Origin: Mediterraneibacter catenae
Lineage (GTDB): Bacteria; Bacillota; Clostridia; Lachnospirales; Lachnospiraceae
Assembly: GCF_008691045.1 (NCBI RefSeq)
Contig: NZ_VMSO01000007.1
Coordinates: 62,001 to 126,000, forward strand
Direction of reading: 5' to 3'
Length of the DNA: 64,000 bases
The notes under the pieces were generated by a model that saw only the letters and a list, made by a program, of their open reading frames with translations, made no database searches and was not told where the DNA came from. The translations under genes were made by a program, and so were the position numbers. Shown here one piece after another: positions 36,281 through 46,338 of this stretch. Positions within the stretch are counted from its first letter, which is position 1; each line of letters opens with the position of its first letter.

Positions 36281-38203
36281 TCAGATATCCAGTTCCGCTT
36301 CGGTCGCATTCTCATAGATAAAGGCACGGCGCGGCGGGACTTCCGTTCCCATGAGCATCTCCGTCACACTGGAAGCCATCCTCGCATCCTCGATCTCCAC
36401 GAGTTTGAGCAGGCGCCTCTCGGGATCCAGAGTCGTCTCCCAGAGCTGCTCCGCGTCCATCTCACCCAGACCTTTGTACCGCTGCAGCGTAAACGGACCG
36501 GTGTGCGTCTTCCTGTATTTTTCCAGCGCCTTGTCGTCGTAGAGGTACTCCTCCTCCCCGTTCTTCGGCATCGCTTTATAGAGCGGCGGCATGGCGATAT
36601 ACACATGTCCCTCGTAAATGAGTTCCGGCATAAACCGGTAAAACAACGTCAGGAGCAGCGTGGAGATATGGGCGCCGTCCACATCCGCATCCGCCATGAT
36701 GATGATCTTGTCATAGCGCAGCTTCGTGATATCAAAATCATTGCCATATCCTTCAGAAAATCCGCAGCCGAACGCATTGATCATTGTCTTGATCTCCGCA
36801 TTTGCAAGGATCTTGTCAATGCTCGCCTTCTCCACATTCAGGATCTTTCCCCTGATCGGAAGGATCGCCTGGAAATTCCGGTCTCTCGCTGTCTTCGCAG
36901 AACCGCCCGCGGAATCTCCCTCCACGATAAAGATCTCGCATTTCTTCGGATCCCGGCTCTCACAGTTGGCAAGCTTGCCATTGCTGTCAAAAGAATACTT
37001 CTGCTTTGTGAGCAGATTCGTCTTTGCCTTTTCCTCTGTCTTACGGATCTTAGCCGCTTTCTCCGCACTGGAGAGGACGGATTTGAGCGTGTCCAGATTT
37101 CGGTCAAAATACCGTACGATCTCATCTCCTGTCACCTTGCTCACTGCCTTTGAAGCGTCAGGGTTGTCCAGTTTCGTCTTCGTCTGTCCTTCGAATCTCG
37201 GATCCGGATGCTTGATGGAGACAATGGCAGTCATGCCGTTTCTGATATCTGCGCCGGTAAAATTCGCGTCCTTTTCTTTTAATATGCCAAGTTCTCTCGC
37301 GTACTGGTTCATGACCGTGGTGAAGGTCGTCTTAAATCCCGTCAGATGTGTTCCGCCTTCTGAATTGTAGATATTATTACAGAATCCGAGTACATTCTCG
37401 TGGAATTCATTCACATACTGAAGCGCCACTTCCACCTCAATGCCGTCTGCGGTTCCTTTGAAATAGACCGGGTCGTGGAGCGTCTCTTTCTTCTTATTCA
37501 GATCACGGATAAACCCGAGGATTCCGTCCGGCTCATGATATTCAATGTGCTCCGGCTCATCCAGTCGTTTATCGTCGAAAACGATCTTAAGGTTCGGGTT
37601 CAGATATGCCGTTTCATGAAGCCTGCTCTTCACCTCATCTGCGCGAAATCTCGTCTTCTCAAATATCGTGTCATCCGGAAGGAAATTCACGGTTGTTCCG
37701 GTCTTCCTTGTCTTTCCGATCTTCGGCAGCAGGCCGTTCTCCAGTTCGATCACCGGGATTCCTCTCTCATACCGGTCATGATGGATGTAACCGTCCTTGC
37801 TGATCTTCACATCCATATATGTAGAAAGAGCATTCACGACAGATGAGCCCACACCGTGCAGACCACCGCTCGTCTTGTACGCGGAATCATCAAACTTCCC
37901 CCCCGCATGGAGCGTCGTGTAGACAAGTCGTGCCGCAGAAACACCTTTTTCATGCATATCTACCGGAACACCGCGCCCGTTGTCCGACACTGTCGCCGAT
38001 CCGTCCTTCTCCAAAGTGACATGGATCTCCGAACAGAATCCGGCCAGATGCTCATCTACCGCATTGTCCACGATCTCGTAGATCAGATGATTGAGTCCCT
38101 TTGTAGAGACACTTCCGATATACATTCCCGGACGTTTGCGGACAGCCTCCAGGCCTTCCAGCACAGCTATACTGCCGGCATCATATGTATTCTTATCCGC
38201 CAT
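36281..38203 (-). CDS. parE: Type IIA topoisomerase B subunit, ParE-like
   Basis: A 640-residue ATPase subunit. The GHKL motifs YEIVDNAVDEHLAG, VSDNGRGVPVDMH and GGLHGVGSSVVNAL are followed by the TOPRIM domain (IFIVEGDSAGGSAKTARDR, and IMADADVDGAHI) and the C-terminal LQRYKGLGEMDAEQLWETT. AAAGGAG precedes the ATG. It forms a two-gene operon with the A subunit behind a clear promoter. Sequence similarity alone cannot fully separate GyrB from ParE; the partner's features favour ParE. Confidence 0.88.
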   Translation of the reverse strand: MADKNTYDAGSIAVLEGLEAVRKRPGMYIGSVSTKGLNHLIYEIVDNAVDEHLAGFCSEIHVTLEKDGSATVSDNGRGVPVDMHEKGVSAARLVYTTLHAGGKFDDSAYKTSGGLHGVGSSVVNALSTYMDVKISKDGYIHHDRYERGIPVIELENGLLPKIGKTRKTGTTVNFLPDDTIFEKTRFRADEVKSRLHETAYLNPNLKIVFDDKRLDEPEHIEYHEPDGILGFIRDLNKKKETLHDPVYFKGTADGIEVEVALQYVNEFHENVLGFCNNIYNSEGGTHLTGFKTTFTTVMNQYARELGILKEKDANFTGADIRNGMTAIVSIKHPDPRFEGQTKTKLDNPDASKAVSKVTGDEIVRYFDRNLDTLKSVLSSAEKAAKIRKTEEKAKTNLLTKQKYSFDSNGKLANCESRDPKKCEIFIVEGDSAGGSAKTARDRNFQAILPIRGKILNVEKASIDKILANAEIKTMINAFGCGFSEGYGNDFDITKLRYDKIIIMADADVDGAHISTLLLTLFYRFMPELIYEGHVYIAMPPLYKAMPKNGEEEYLYDDKALEKYRKTHTGPFTLQRYKGLGEMDAEQLWETTLDPERRLLKLVEIEDARMASSVTEMLMGTEVPPRRAFIYENATEAELDI

Positions 38204-38327
38204 TTACATTCTCCTTTTCCTATCCGCCTTCCTGTACGGGTCAAAGTCCTGAACTCTTACCCTGAATGAACGGCGAAAGCCTCGTTCTTTTCTTTATCCT
38301 GCGCGAGCGCAGAACAGTCCATTAGAT

Positions 38328-38356
38328 AATATAGCACCAGTCCCTGCGGTTTTCAA
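38328..38356 (-). promoter_or_regulatory. Promoter for parE-parC
   Basis: TTGAAA, 17-base spacer, TATATT on the minus strand, ~120 bases before parE. A small palindrome CTGCGC-GA-GCGCAG (38309-38322) lies in the leader. Confidence 0.7.
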
Positions 38357-38376
38357 GCAGAAAAGCAAGGCGGTCC

Positions 38377-39564
38377 CTATTCGCCCGTGAGTACATCTTC
38401 AAGCATATCAGCCAGAACTTCCATGGCATTCATCATCTCTTCCACGGTGTTCGTCTGTGCCCCTGCCTCTACAAGAAGAGACTTGGGCATAAGGTGAAGA
38501 TTATACCGGTACGCTCTCAGATAGATATGTCGGACAAAACCGGGATAGTTCTCTTCGGCGTTTATCTGCATCTGAAGGGAAAACGCAAGGTTATCCTGTA
38601 TATACGGATTCGGCAGATAATCGATATTGCCGTTTGTCCGTGACCGGCTTAAGCCGTTGAAGAACATGATCTTCGCCGTCGGCTTCCCATTGATCTCCGT
38701 GACGAGGCGGGTACCCTCCGCCACGCCGTCTCTGTGCAGATCGATCAGTACTTCTACAGTGGGATTTTCTTCCAGTATCTTTTCCACCGCGGCTCCGGCA
38801 TATTCATATGCATTGCTCCGGTCAAGCTTGCCGTTTATAATATCATAGACTCCTGTATCATGGATCGTCTCGATTCCCCTCTTATTTAAGAGTTCTGTCA
38901 GATACTCTCCCACGCCTACAATGCTTGTTGCAGTATCCCCGGGCGTCGAATCTGCAAATTCTTCCTGGGAATGTGTATGATAGATCAGCACTTTCGGGCC
39001 ATCTGTACTAGTATCGATCTTCATGCTCCGCCCCAGAAGATCGTCAGCATTAAGCTGATCTGAGCCGATCATGGTAGAGCTGTCCACTGTATAGAAATTG
39101 CTCAGCAGATATTCAAAATCTCTCAATTTTTTGATCGATGTGTCAACCGTCGGAGAGACCGCAGCTGTATCCGCCTCGGATTCATCGGGCTCTCCGATCA
39201 GATTCCCGTTTTCATCCACCGCATTTTCATCATTTGCCTGGGCTTCCAGAATCTTTGCAAGTGTTTCTTCATCTTCTATGGACGAATCATAGGTCTCATG
39301 GTCTTCTGCATAGCTTATGAGGGGAATCCATGCCAGCGCTTTCTCTCTTATCCACTCCCCCGGCCCTTTTCCCGGCGTCCGGTTCACCCATGTCAGTACC
39401 GGCATATACATTTCCTGTGAGGTGTTCAGAATCTGTTTCTGAAGATGGTATATCCATCCACCCCCGTCTTCCGCCAGACCGGTACAGATAAGAAATACAA
39501 TAAAAAGAACGGCAGATGCTGCCGTACCTGCCTGTCTTAAATTTCTCCTGACTGATCTTTTCAT
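38377..39564 (-). CDS. spoIIP: Stage II sporulation protein P (septal peptidoglycan hydrolase)
   Basis: A ~395-residue SpoIIP. It has an N-terminal membrane anchor (AASAVLFIVFLICTGLAED), a low-complexity acidic stretch, and the amidase/endopeptidase domain with KVLIYHTHSQEEF, VLIDLHRDGVAEG and SLLVEAGAQTNTVEEM, covering the metal and catalytic residues. It degrades septal peptidoglycan with SpoIID/SpoIIM during engulfment. The preferred ATG (MKRSVRR) has only a distant AAGGGG site; a start 17 codons upstream has none. It follows gpr, the conserved gpr-spoIIP order. Confidence 0.94.
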   Translation of the reverse strand: MKRSVRRNLRQAGTAASAVLFIVFLICTGLAEDGGGWIYHLQKQILNTSQEMYMPVLTWVNRTPGKGPGEWIREKALAWIPLISYAEDHETYDSSIEDEETLAKILEAQANDENAVDENGNLIGEPDESEADTAAVSPTVDTSIKKLRDFEYLLSNFYTVDSSTMIGSDQLNADDLLGRSMKIDTSTDGPKVLIYHTHSQEEFADSTPGDTATSIVGVGEYLTELLNKRGIETIHDTGVYDIINGKLDRSNAYEYAGAAVEKILEENPTVEVLIDLHRDGVAEGTRLVTEINGKPTAKIMFFNGLSRSRTNGNIDYLPNPYIQDNLAFSLQMQINAEENYPGFVRHIYLRAYRYNLHLMPKSLLVEAGAQTNTVEEMMNAMEVLADMLEDVLTGE

Positions 39565-39675
39565 TCTGCGACAGCATCCCCTTCTTAACGTTTTCCTGAA
39601 ACTGCAAGATGACATGGTAAAGGATCATACTTTTACCGTTTGCCCCGACTTCATTGTATGCTTGCTGAGCGGAAG

Positions 39676-40647
39676 TTATGCCTGTTCAGAAAACAACATG
39701 TTCAGCGCTTCGGAAATTGTATGACTGATGTGATGTATCATCTCATCTACATCTTTCGGCGTTACAAACATGCCATTTAAGTGAGGGGCTATCAGTTCTT
39801 TAACAAACTCATATTTCTCACCGGCATTATAGGATCGCAGTACTTCTCCTACTCCTTTTAATGAATCCGACGTCTCCAGCGCAGCAATGAAATTTTCCAT
39901 CGTATCATTTACAATCGTGGCCGCATCCACCACCGTCGGGACGCCGATCCCGATAACAGGAACCCCCAGCGTCTCTTCCGTGAGCCCGCTGCGGTGATTC
40001 CCGACACCGGAGCCGGGATGGATTCCCGTATCTGCTATCTGCACAGTACGGTTCAATCGCTTGCTGTTGCGCGCGGCAAGTGCATCCACTGCAATGACCA
40101 GATCGGGATGTATCTCGTTTACAATGCCGCGGACGATCTCCGTGCTCTCCATCCCTGTCTGGCCCATGACTCCCGGTACTATTGCGCTGATCAGATTGGC
40201 ATGATCCACGCCCATAGCATATTTACCGTATTCCTTTACAATGTGTCTCGTCACTGACAGGTGATCCGCCACATATGGACCGAGTGCATCCGGCGTCACG
40301 TTTCTGTTTCCCAGTCCGACAACAAGAACAGAGAGATCGTCCTTTTCCTCCGTATTCTTTCTGATCAGCTCCCCGATATATCCGCACAGTCTGGCTGAAA
40401 TATTCATATGTGTCTCCTCATCCGGAATCGCCAGATTCGGCGTCTCCAGAGTCAGATATGTTCCCACCGGTTTTCCCATTGCTTTTGCCCCGTTTTCTGT
40501 CCGGATCTCAACCCTGGTAACCTTAAGCTCCTGTTCCTCATCATAATCTTCCTCCAGCACCACTCCCTGGATTTCAACATCGTCCGATTCAAACCGCTCC
40601 TTTTCCTCTAAGGCAAGGTCTGTCCTCACACTGTAATTTCTTAACAT
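39676..40647 (-). CDS. gpr: GPR spore protease (germination endopeptidase)
   Basis: A 323-residue aspartic-type protease that degrades small acid-soluble proteins at germination. RTDLALE near the N-terminus matches the autoprocessing region; VGLGNRNVTPDALGPYV, DALAARNSKRLNRTVQI and DTGIHPGSGVGNHR are diagnostic. GAGGATGGG precedes the ATG. It is 111 bases upstream of the chosen spoIIP start and divergent from rpsT. Together with spoIIP it shows the organism belongs to a sporulating lineage. Confidence 0.96.
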   Translation of the reverse strand: MLRNYSVRTDLALEEKERFESDDVEIQGVVLEEDYDEEQELKVTRVEIRTENGAKAMGKPVGTYLTLETPNLAIPDEETHMNISARLCGYIGELIRKNTEEKDDLSVLVVGLGNRNVTPDALGPYVADHLSVTRHIVKEYGKYAMGVDHANLISAIVPGVMGQTGMESTEIVRGIVNEIHPDLVIAVDALAARNSKRLNRTVQIADTGIHPGSGVGNHRSGLTEETLGVPVIGIGVPTVVDAATIVNDTMENFIAALETSDSLKGVGEVLRSYNAGEKYEFVKELIAPHLNGMFVTPKDVDEMIHHISHTISEALNMLFSEQA

Positions 40648-40708
40648 AGCCCATCCTCACTTTTCCTTGTGCTGTTACTATATTTCGCAATATTTCTGAA
40701 AATATGTA

Positions 40709-40737
40709 TTGACAACCTCTGTTGGTTGGCATAAAAT
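40709..40737 (+). promoter_or_regulatory. Promoter for rpsT
   Basis: TTGACA (perfect), 17-base spacer, TAAAAT (five of six), ~95 bases before the rpsT start on the plus strand. Confidence 0.85.
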
Positions 40738-40831
40738 AAATGAGTATGTTTCAGCGGAACGTCCGTGTCCGAATCTGCTGGGATACATGATCTACATTTG
40801 AAATTTCATGTTATATTTGGAGGTGTACAGA

Positions 40832-41095
40832 TTGGCTAACATTAAGTCTGCTAAGAAAAGAATTTTAGTAAACGAGACAAAGGCTGCAAGAAACAAAGCA
40901 ATCAAGTCTAAAGTTAAGACTGCTGTCAAAAAAGTTGACGCTGCAGTTGCTGCTAAAGACGCAGAGGCTGCTAAGACTGCCCTGCATGCAGCGATCGTAG
41001 AGATTTCCAAAGCAGGAAGCAAAGGTGTTTATCACAAAAAGACTGTTTCCAGAAAAATCTCTCGTCTGTCTAAAGCTGTAGACAGCATTGCTTAA
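40832..41095 (+). CDS. rpsT: 30S ribosomal protein S20
   Basis: An 87-residue S20, Lys/Ala-rich and helical: NIKSAKKRILVNETKAARNK, then KGVYHKKTVSRKISRLSKAV. The start is TTG, 8 bases after GGAGG; E. coli rpsT also uses UUG, which is linked to its autoregulation, so the weak start may be functional. It has its own promoter and terminator and is divergent from gpr. It is one of the few plus-strand genes here. Confidence 0.97.
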   Translation: MANIKSAKKRILVNETKAARNKAIKSKVKTAVKKVDAAVAAKDAEAAKTALHAAIVEISKAGSKGVYHKKTVSRKISRLSKAVDSIA

Positions 41096-41113
41096 TTAAC
41101 ATATAGAGTTTTC

Positions 41114-41147
41114 AAGGCATCCGCACCGTCAGGCGGATGCCTTTTTT
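41114..41147 (+). terminator. Intrinsic terminator after rpsT
   Basis: An 11-bp stem (AAGGCATCCGC with GCGGATGCCTT) and an eight-base loop followed by TTTTTT, 18 bases after the rpsT stop. Because the MATE gene converges from the other strand (ends 41152), it may work in both directions. Confidence 0.92.
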
Positions 41148-41151
41148 AGTA

Positions 41152-42600
41152 TCAATGCGGCTTTGCTAATGGCGCGGCTGAACTGTCTGTTCCCTTCTCC
41201 TTCAGTGTCGGCCATACCGTTACCAGCATTGTCACAAAGCACGCTGTGCCTCCGATCACATTCGAGACCGGCTCTGCCCAGAATACTCCGTCCGTTCCGA
41301 GCCCTCCGACCATCGGCAGCAGTATGGTGAGCGGCACAACAATGATCACTTTCCGGAACAGAGAAAAGAACACGGCCTGTTTTGGTCTGTTCAGAGCCAC
41401 ATAGGTGGACTGCCCTACAAACTGGAGCGCCATCATGAATATACCGCAGAAATAAATCTGCATCGCCGGGATGCCCTGTTCGATCAGATCTTTCTCCTGT
41501 GTGAACAAATGGAGGAAAAATCTCGGTTCCAGAAAAACAACCGCCCAGAGTATCAGAGAAAATATGATTCCCACCACTGTGATAAACTTGATCGCAGATT
41601 TCACTCTCCTGTAACATCCCGCGCCGTAATTATATCCCATTACCGGCTGTGCTCCGGAAGTCAGTCCATTAAGCGGCAGAGTCGCTATCTCCCTCACAGA
41701 ATTGATCACTGTCATAATTCCCACATAAACATCCCCGCCATACCGCGCAAGGACCGCATTGCAGACGATCTGCACTGTTCCGTTCGTCACTGACATCACA
41801 AATCCGGAAGTCCCGAGAAACGTGATCTCTTTCACAACAGACGCCTGCAGTCTCATCGCGGCACGGTTCAGCCGGAAAAGCGCTTTCTTTCCTGTAAGGA
41901 ATAAAAATACCCAGAGCGCAGATGCGCCCTGTGATATGACAGTTGCAATGGCTGCTCCCCGTACTCCCATATCAAAACCGAAGATCAGGATCGGATCGAG
42001 AATGATATTCATGACCGCTCCCAGAAGGACCGTCAGCATTCCCATTTTCCCAAACCCCTGTGCATTGATGAAATTGTTCATGCCAAGACTGACCATGACA
42101 AAAATTGTTCCCAGCAGATAAATCGTAATGTACTGATCCGCATACCCATACGTAGATTCACTCGCCCCGAACATGTACAGAAGAGGTTTTTTCACTGCAA
42201 AACAGAAGATCATGAGTACAGCGCCGGTCAGGAGCAGCATGGAAAAAGAGTTGCCCATTACAGTCTGCGCTCTCTTTTCCTGATGACCGCCCCGCGCGAT
42301 CGAACAGAGCGGTGCTCCGCCCATCCCGAAGAGGTTGGCAAATGCCGATATGATCGTGATGATCGGAAGACAGAGCCCGATCCCGGTAAGTGCCTGTGCT
42401 GAAGCATGAGGAAGATGCCCGATATAGATACGGTCAACCACACTGTACAGCACATTGATCAGCTGCGCCAGCGTCATAGGTGCTGCAAGACTGAGGATAT
42501 GCCGCACGACACTGCCCTTGCTGAAATCATTCTCATCTGACGGTTTTCTATTTTTATCTGTCCGGCCGGCTTCTGCCGCTGTATTTACCGCTTCCGGCAA
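41152..42600 (-). CDS. MATE-family multidrug/toxin exporter
   Basis: A ~482-residue integral membrane antiporter with about 12 helices in two bundles. The N-terminal bundle begins VRHILSLAAPMTLAQLINVLYSVVDRIYIG; the PVMGYNYGAGCYRRVKSAIK loop is a MATE hallmark. MATE proteins export cationic compounds using a sodium or proton gradient; substrate unknown. The chosen start is TTG 6 bases after AGGGGGAG; a GTG 11 codons upstream would add a charged leader. It is convergent with rpsT and lies after ilvC, separated by a hairpin. Confidence 0.93.
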   Translation of the reverse strand: MPEAVNTAAEAGRTDKNRKPSDENDFSKGSVVRHILSLAAPMTLAQLINVLYSVVDRIYIGHLPHASAQALTGIGLCLPIITIISAFANLFGMGGAPLCSIARGGHQEKRAQTVMGNSFSMLLLTGAVLMIFCFAVKKPLLYMFGASESTYGYADQYITIYLLGTIFVMVSLGMNNFINAQGFGKMGMLTVLLGAVMNIILDPILIFGFDMGVRGAAIATVISQGASALWVFLFLTGKKALFRLNRAAMRLQASVVKEITFLGTSGFVMSVTNGTVQIVCNAVLARYGGDVYVGIMTVINSVREIATLPLNGLTSGAQPVMGYNYGAGCYRRVKSAIKFITVVGIIFSLILWAVVFLEPRFFLHLFTQEKDLIEQGIPAMQIYFCGIFMMALQFVGQSTYVALNRPKQAVFFSLFRKVIIVVPLTILLPMVGGLGTDGVFWAEPVSNVIGGTACFVTMLVTVWPTLKEKGTDSSAAPLAKPH

Positions 42601-42680
42601 AATACTCTCCCCCTTTCTCCCATCTTCCTTCACATCAATAACTATTCCTGCGTCAGATATATCAGATACAGATGACGAAA

Positions 42681-42704
42681 CGCCCGGCAGATCTCTGCCG
42701 GGCG
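42681..42704 (-). terminator. GC-rich hairpin after ilvC
   Basis: A perfect 10-bp stem CGCCCGGCAG/CTGCCGGGCG with a four-base loop, ~30 bases after the ilvC stop. On the minus strand it is followed by TTTCG, a weak U-run, but stem strength supports termination between ilvC and the MATE gene. Confidence 0.7.
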
Positions 42705-42735
42705 CCCCGCCGCTTACCTATTGTATGATCAAGTA

Positions 42736-43767
<1,032 letters not shown>

Positions 43768-43783
43768 CTAAAAATGATAAAAA

Positions 43784-44281
43784 TTAAAAATATGCTACAT
43801 CCTTGCTTCCTCTGGAAAGTCCCGTGATGCCGGTCCTTGCAAGTTCCAGTATCTCGTATCCTTTCAGAAGATTCAGGAATGCTTCCAGTTTACTCTGCGT
43901 TCCCGTGAGCTCCACGATCAGGGAATCTTCTTCCACATCGACGATCTTCGCCCTGAAAATATCAGCGACAGAGATGATCTCACCTCTCTGAGATGCATCG
44001 GCGCGAAGCTTGACCATGATCAGTTCACGACATACAGACTCTTCGTCCTTGAGTACTTTGATCGCAACCACATCTTCCAGTTTTCTGACCTGCTTCTCGA
44101 TCTGCGAGAGAATCAGCTCGTCTCCGGAAGATACAACCGTGATGCGGGTGAATCTCGGATCTGCCGTCATACCTGCCGTGATACTGTCAATGCTGTACCC
44201 TCGGCGGCTGAACAATCCTGAGATCCGGCTCAGGACACCGGGATTATTGTCTACAAGTAATGAAAATACCTGTTTTCTCAT
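43784..44281 (-). CDS. ilvN: Acetolactate synthase small (regulatory) subunit
   Basis: A 165-residue regulatory subunit with an N-terminal ACT domain (FSLLVDNNPGVLSRISGLFSRRGY) that binds valine, and a C-terminal ALS_ss domain (LVELTGTQSKLEAFLNLLKGYEI). It needs the catalytic IlvB, which is not adjacent; the gene upstream is an ABC-F ATPase. The start MRKQVFS follows AAGGAG by 8 bases; a start eight codons upstream overlaps that site. It is expressed with ilvC from the promoter at 44338-44366. Confidence 0.95.
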   Translation of the reverse strand: MRKQVFSLLVDNNPGVLSRISGLFSRRGYSIDSITAGMTADPRFTRITVVSSGDELILSQIEKQVRKLEDVVAIKVLKDEESVCRELIMVKLRADASQRGEIISVADIFRAKIVDVEEDSLIVELTGTQSKLEAFLNLLKGYEILELARTGITGLSRGSKDVAYF

Positions 44282-44337
44282 CAATTTCTCTCCTTCCCGT
44301 CGCAAAAACAGATTGCACTCTGTTTTTATCTTTTATA

Positions 44338-44366
44338 ATATTACCAAGTGTAATGTACTTTGTCAA
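44338..44366 (-). promoter_or_regulatory. Promoter for ilvN-ilvC
   Basis: TTGACA (perfect), 17-base spacer, TAATAT (four of six) on the minus strand. The ~50-base leader contains an AAAAACAG/CTGTTTTT hairpin with a run of T just before the ribosome site. No T-box or leader peptide was recognised. Confidence 0.8.
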
Positions 44367-44406
44367 GCAGGTTCATATACTTTTATGCCTTTTTATCAGC
44401 CAAGGC

Positions 44407-46245
44407 TCATTCCTGCCCGGCGATTTTTTCGGCGAGTTCATTCAGATACACCCACCGCTCCGTCTTTTCATCGAGAGCTTTCTGCGTCTCCTCCTGCTCT
44501 GCCAGCAGCTCTCTCAGCTTTACAGAGTTCGTCGCATTCGCTTCAATCTGACGTTCAATTGAAGAAATCTTCTCCTCAAGAGCAGCGATATCGTCATCTA
44601 TCGTCTCATATTCCCGCTGTTCTTTATAAGTGAATTTCAGCTTTTTGGAATGCTGTTTCCAGTCCTTTGCGTCAGTTTTACTTTTCTCCGCCGCCTCTTC
44701 CTGATGCATGGCTGCTGCGCCGCCTGACCGGCAGATTCCGGCATTGCTGTTCTTACCATCTGCTTCGACGGCTTTCTCCCGCTGCTTTGCTGACAGATAA
44801 TCTGTATAACCGCCCTCATACTGTTTTGCATGTCCGTTTCCGTCCAATTCAAAAATACGGTCCACCACATTGTCCAGAAAATATCTGTCATGGGAGACTG
44901 TGATCACGATCCCGTTAAAGGAGTTCAGATAATCCTCGAGGATCGTAAGCGTCGGGATATCCAGATTGTTTCCCGCCTCATCAAACAAAAGCACATTGGC
45001 GTTCTCCGCGAGGACTCCCAGCAGGTATAATCTGCGTTTTTCTCCTCCGGAGAGCTTTCCGATGGGGGCGTACTGCATATCCGGCGTAAAGAGGAACCGC
45101 TCAAGAAGCGCCGACGCACTGATCTTTCCGTCTGTTGTTGTGATATATTCCGCTATGTCTTTCACATAGTCAATGACGCGCTGGCTGTCGTCCATATGCT
45201 GCTCTTCCTGAGCAAAATATCCGATCTTAATGGTCTCCCCGATCTCGATATGTCCTGCGTCCGGCTCGACCAGACCTGCGATCATTTTGATCAAAGTGGA
45301 TTTTCCGCATCCGTTCGGGCCGATGATGCCGAGGCGCTGATTTTTAAGGACAATATAGCTGAAATCCTCCAGAATCTTTTTCTCCCCGTAACTCTTGCTG
45401 ATATGATGCAGTTCGATGGTCTTCTTCCCCATCCTCGTCTCCACGGAGCCAAGTCCCACTGTCTGATCCTGCACAGGCGCTTTTCCGTTTTTCAATGCTT
45501 CAAGCCGTTCAAGCCTCGCCTTCTGCTTCGTCGTTCTGGCACGGCACCCTCTTTTCGCCCACTCCAGTTCCATGCGGAGGACACTCTGCCTTTTCCTCTC
45601 TGTGGCCAGCTCCATCTCCTCCCTGGCTGCTTTGAGCTCAAGGAATCCGGAGTAATCCGCATCGTATCCGTACATCTTTCCCCGGCTGATCTCCAGGATC
45701 CGGCTGCATACTCTGTCGAGGAAATACCTGTCGTGGGTCACCATGAGGATCGTCCCCCGGTAGGAACGCAGATACTCCTCAAGCCAGCTGATCATCTCCT
45801 GGTCCAGATGGTTAGTCGGCTCGTCCAGAAGCAGCACGTCAAAGTCCTCAGAGAGCGTCTTTGCCAAAACGACACGTCTCTTCTGTCCGCCGGAGAGATG
45901 TTCGATCTTCTGGTCAAACTGTGTGATCCCCAGTTCCATCAGATTCGACTCCACCTGCCAGTCCTCGCCGTTCCCCTTTGAGAAAGCGTAGAAACGGATA
46001 TCCGCGCCTTCGGGAAAGACCGGATTCTGCGGCACATAGGCGATCTTAAGCCCGTTCTGCCTTATGATCTGCCCCTCATCCGGTACTTCTTCCCCCGCGA
46101 TCATCTTAAGTATCGTAGACTTTCCCGTGCCGTTGATACCTACTATACCGATCTTGTCCCCCTGCTGTACACCGAAAGACGCATCTTCATAGATGACCTT
46201 TTCGCCATAAATCTTGCTGATATGTTCTATATTGATGATATTCAT
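44407..46245 (-). CDS. ABC-F family ATP-binding protein (Uup/YdiF-like)
   Basis: A 612-residue soluble protein with two ABC ATPase domains and no membrane part. First Walker A GINGTGKST and signature LSGGQKRRV; second Walker A GPNGCGKST and signature LSGGEKRRL; the inter-domain linker is rich in Arg, Lys and Glu. After ~residue 510 comes a variable linker and a C-terminal coiled-coil (YETIDDDIAALEEKISSIER and following). ABC-F proteins act on the ribosome E-site; some give antibiotic resistance, but housekeeping and resistance types cannot be separated here. The ATG is 6 bases after GAGGAG, which lies inside a long dyad. Confidence 0.92.
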   Translation of the reverse strand: MNIINIEHISKIYGEKVIYEDASFGVQQGDKIGIVGINGTGKSTILKMIAGEEVPDEGQIIRQNGLKIAYVPQNPVFPEGADIRFYAFSKGNGEDWQVESNLMELGITQFDQKIEHLSGGQKRRVVLAKTLSEDFDVLLLDEPTNHLDQEMISWLEEYLRSYRGTILMVTHDRYFLDRVCSRILEISRGKMYGYDADYSGFLELKAAREEMELATERKRQSVLRMELEWAKRGCRARTTKQKARLERLEALKNGKAPVQDQTVGLGSVETRMGKKTIELHHISKSYGEKKILEDFSYIVLKNQRLGIIGPNGCGKSTLIKMIAGLVEPDAGHIEIGETIKIGYFAQEEQHMDDSQRVIDYVKDIAEYITTTDGKISASALLERFLFTPDMQYAPIGKLSGGEKRRLYLLGVLAENANVLLFDEAGNNLDIPTLTILEDYLNSFNGIVITVSHDRYFLDNVVDRIFELDGNGHAKQYEGGYTDYLSAKQREKAVEADGKNSNAGICRSGGAAAMHQEEAAEKSKTDAKDWKQHSKKLKFTYKEQREYETIDDDIAALEEKISSIERQIEANATNSVKLRELLAEQEETQKALDEKTERWVYLNELAEKIAGQE

Positions 46246-46251
46246 AAAAAA

Positions 46252-46299
46252 CTCCTCACAACTCTGCATTTAGAACTATTGTGCAGAGTTTGTGAGGAG
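46252..46299 (-). promoter_or_regulatory. 17-bp dyad overlapping the ABC-F ribosome site and a possible promoter
   Basis: The sequence CTCCTCACAA-CTCTGCA recurs in inverted form (with one bulged base) around a 13-base spacer. One arm contains the GAGGAG ribosome site of the ABC-F gene and is followed by TTTTTT and the ATG. A TTGACA with a CACAAT 17 bases away overlaps the other arm. Either the RNA hairpin hides the ribosome site or acts as an attenuator, or the dyad is a DNA operator. Confidence 0.65.
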
Positions 46300-46338
46300 T
46301 TGTCAAGTGCGGCTTTACGAACGCCGTGGAATGAACTG

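Noticed and set aside
34022-38203. Main DNA gyrase (gyrA/gyrB)
   Set aside because: The A subunit lacks a GyrA box and the loop sequence is ParC-like, so the pair is called as ParC/ParE, though GyrB and ParE are hard to tell apart.
40648-40708. Forespore sigma factor (SigF/SigG) promoter for gpr
   Set aside because: The gap upstream of gpr is AT-rich and offers loose matches only; I could not align both boxes with proper spacing.
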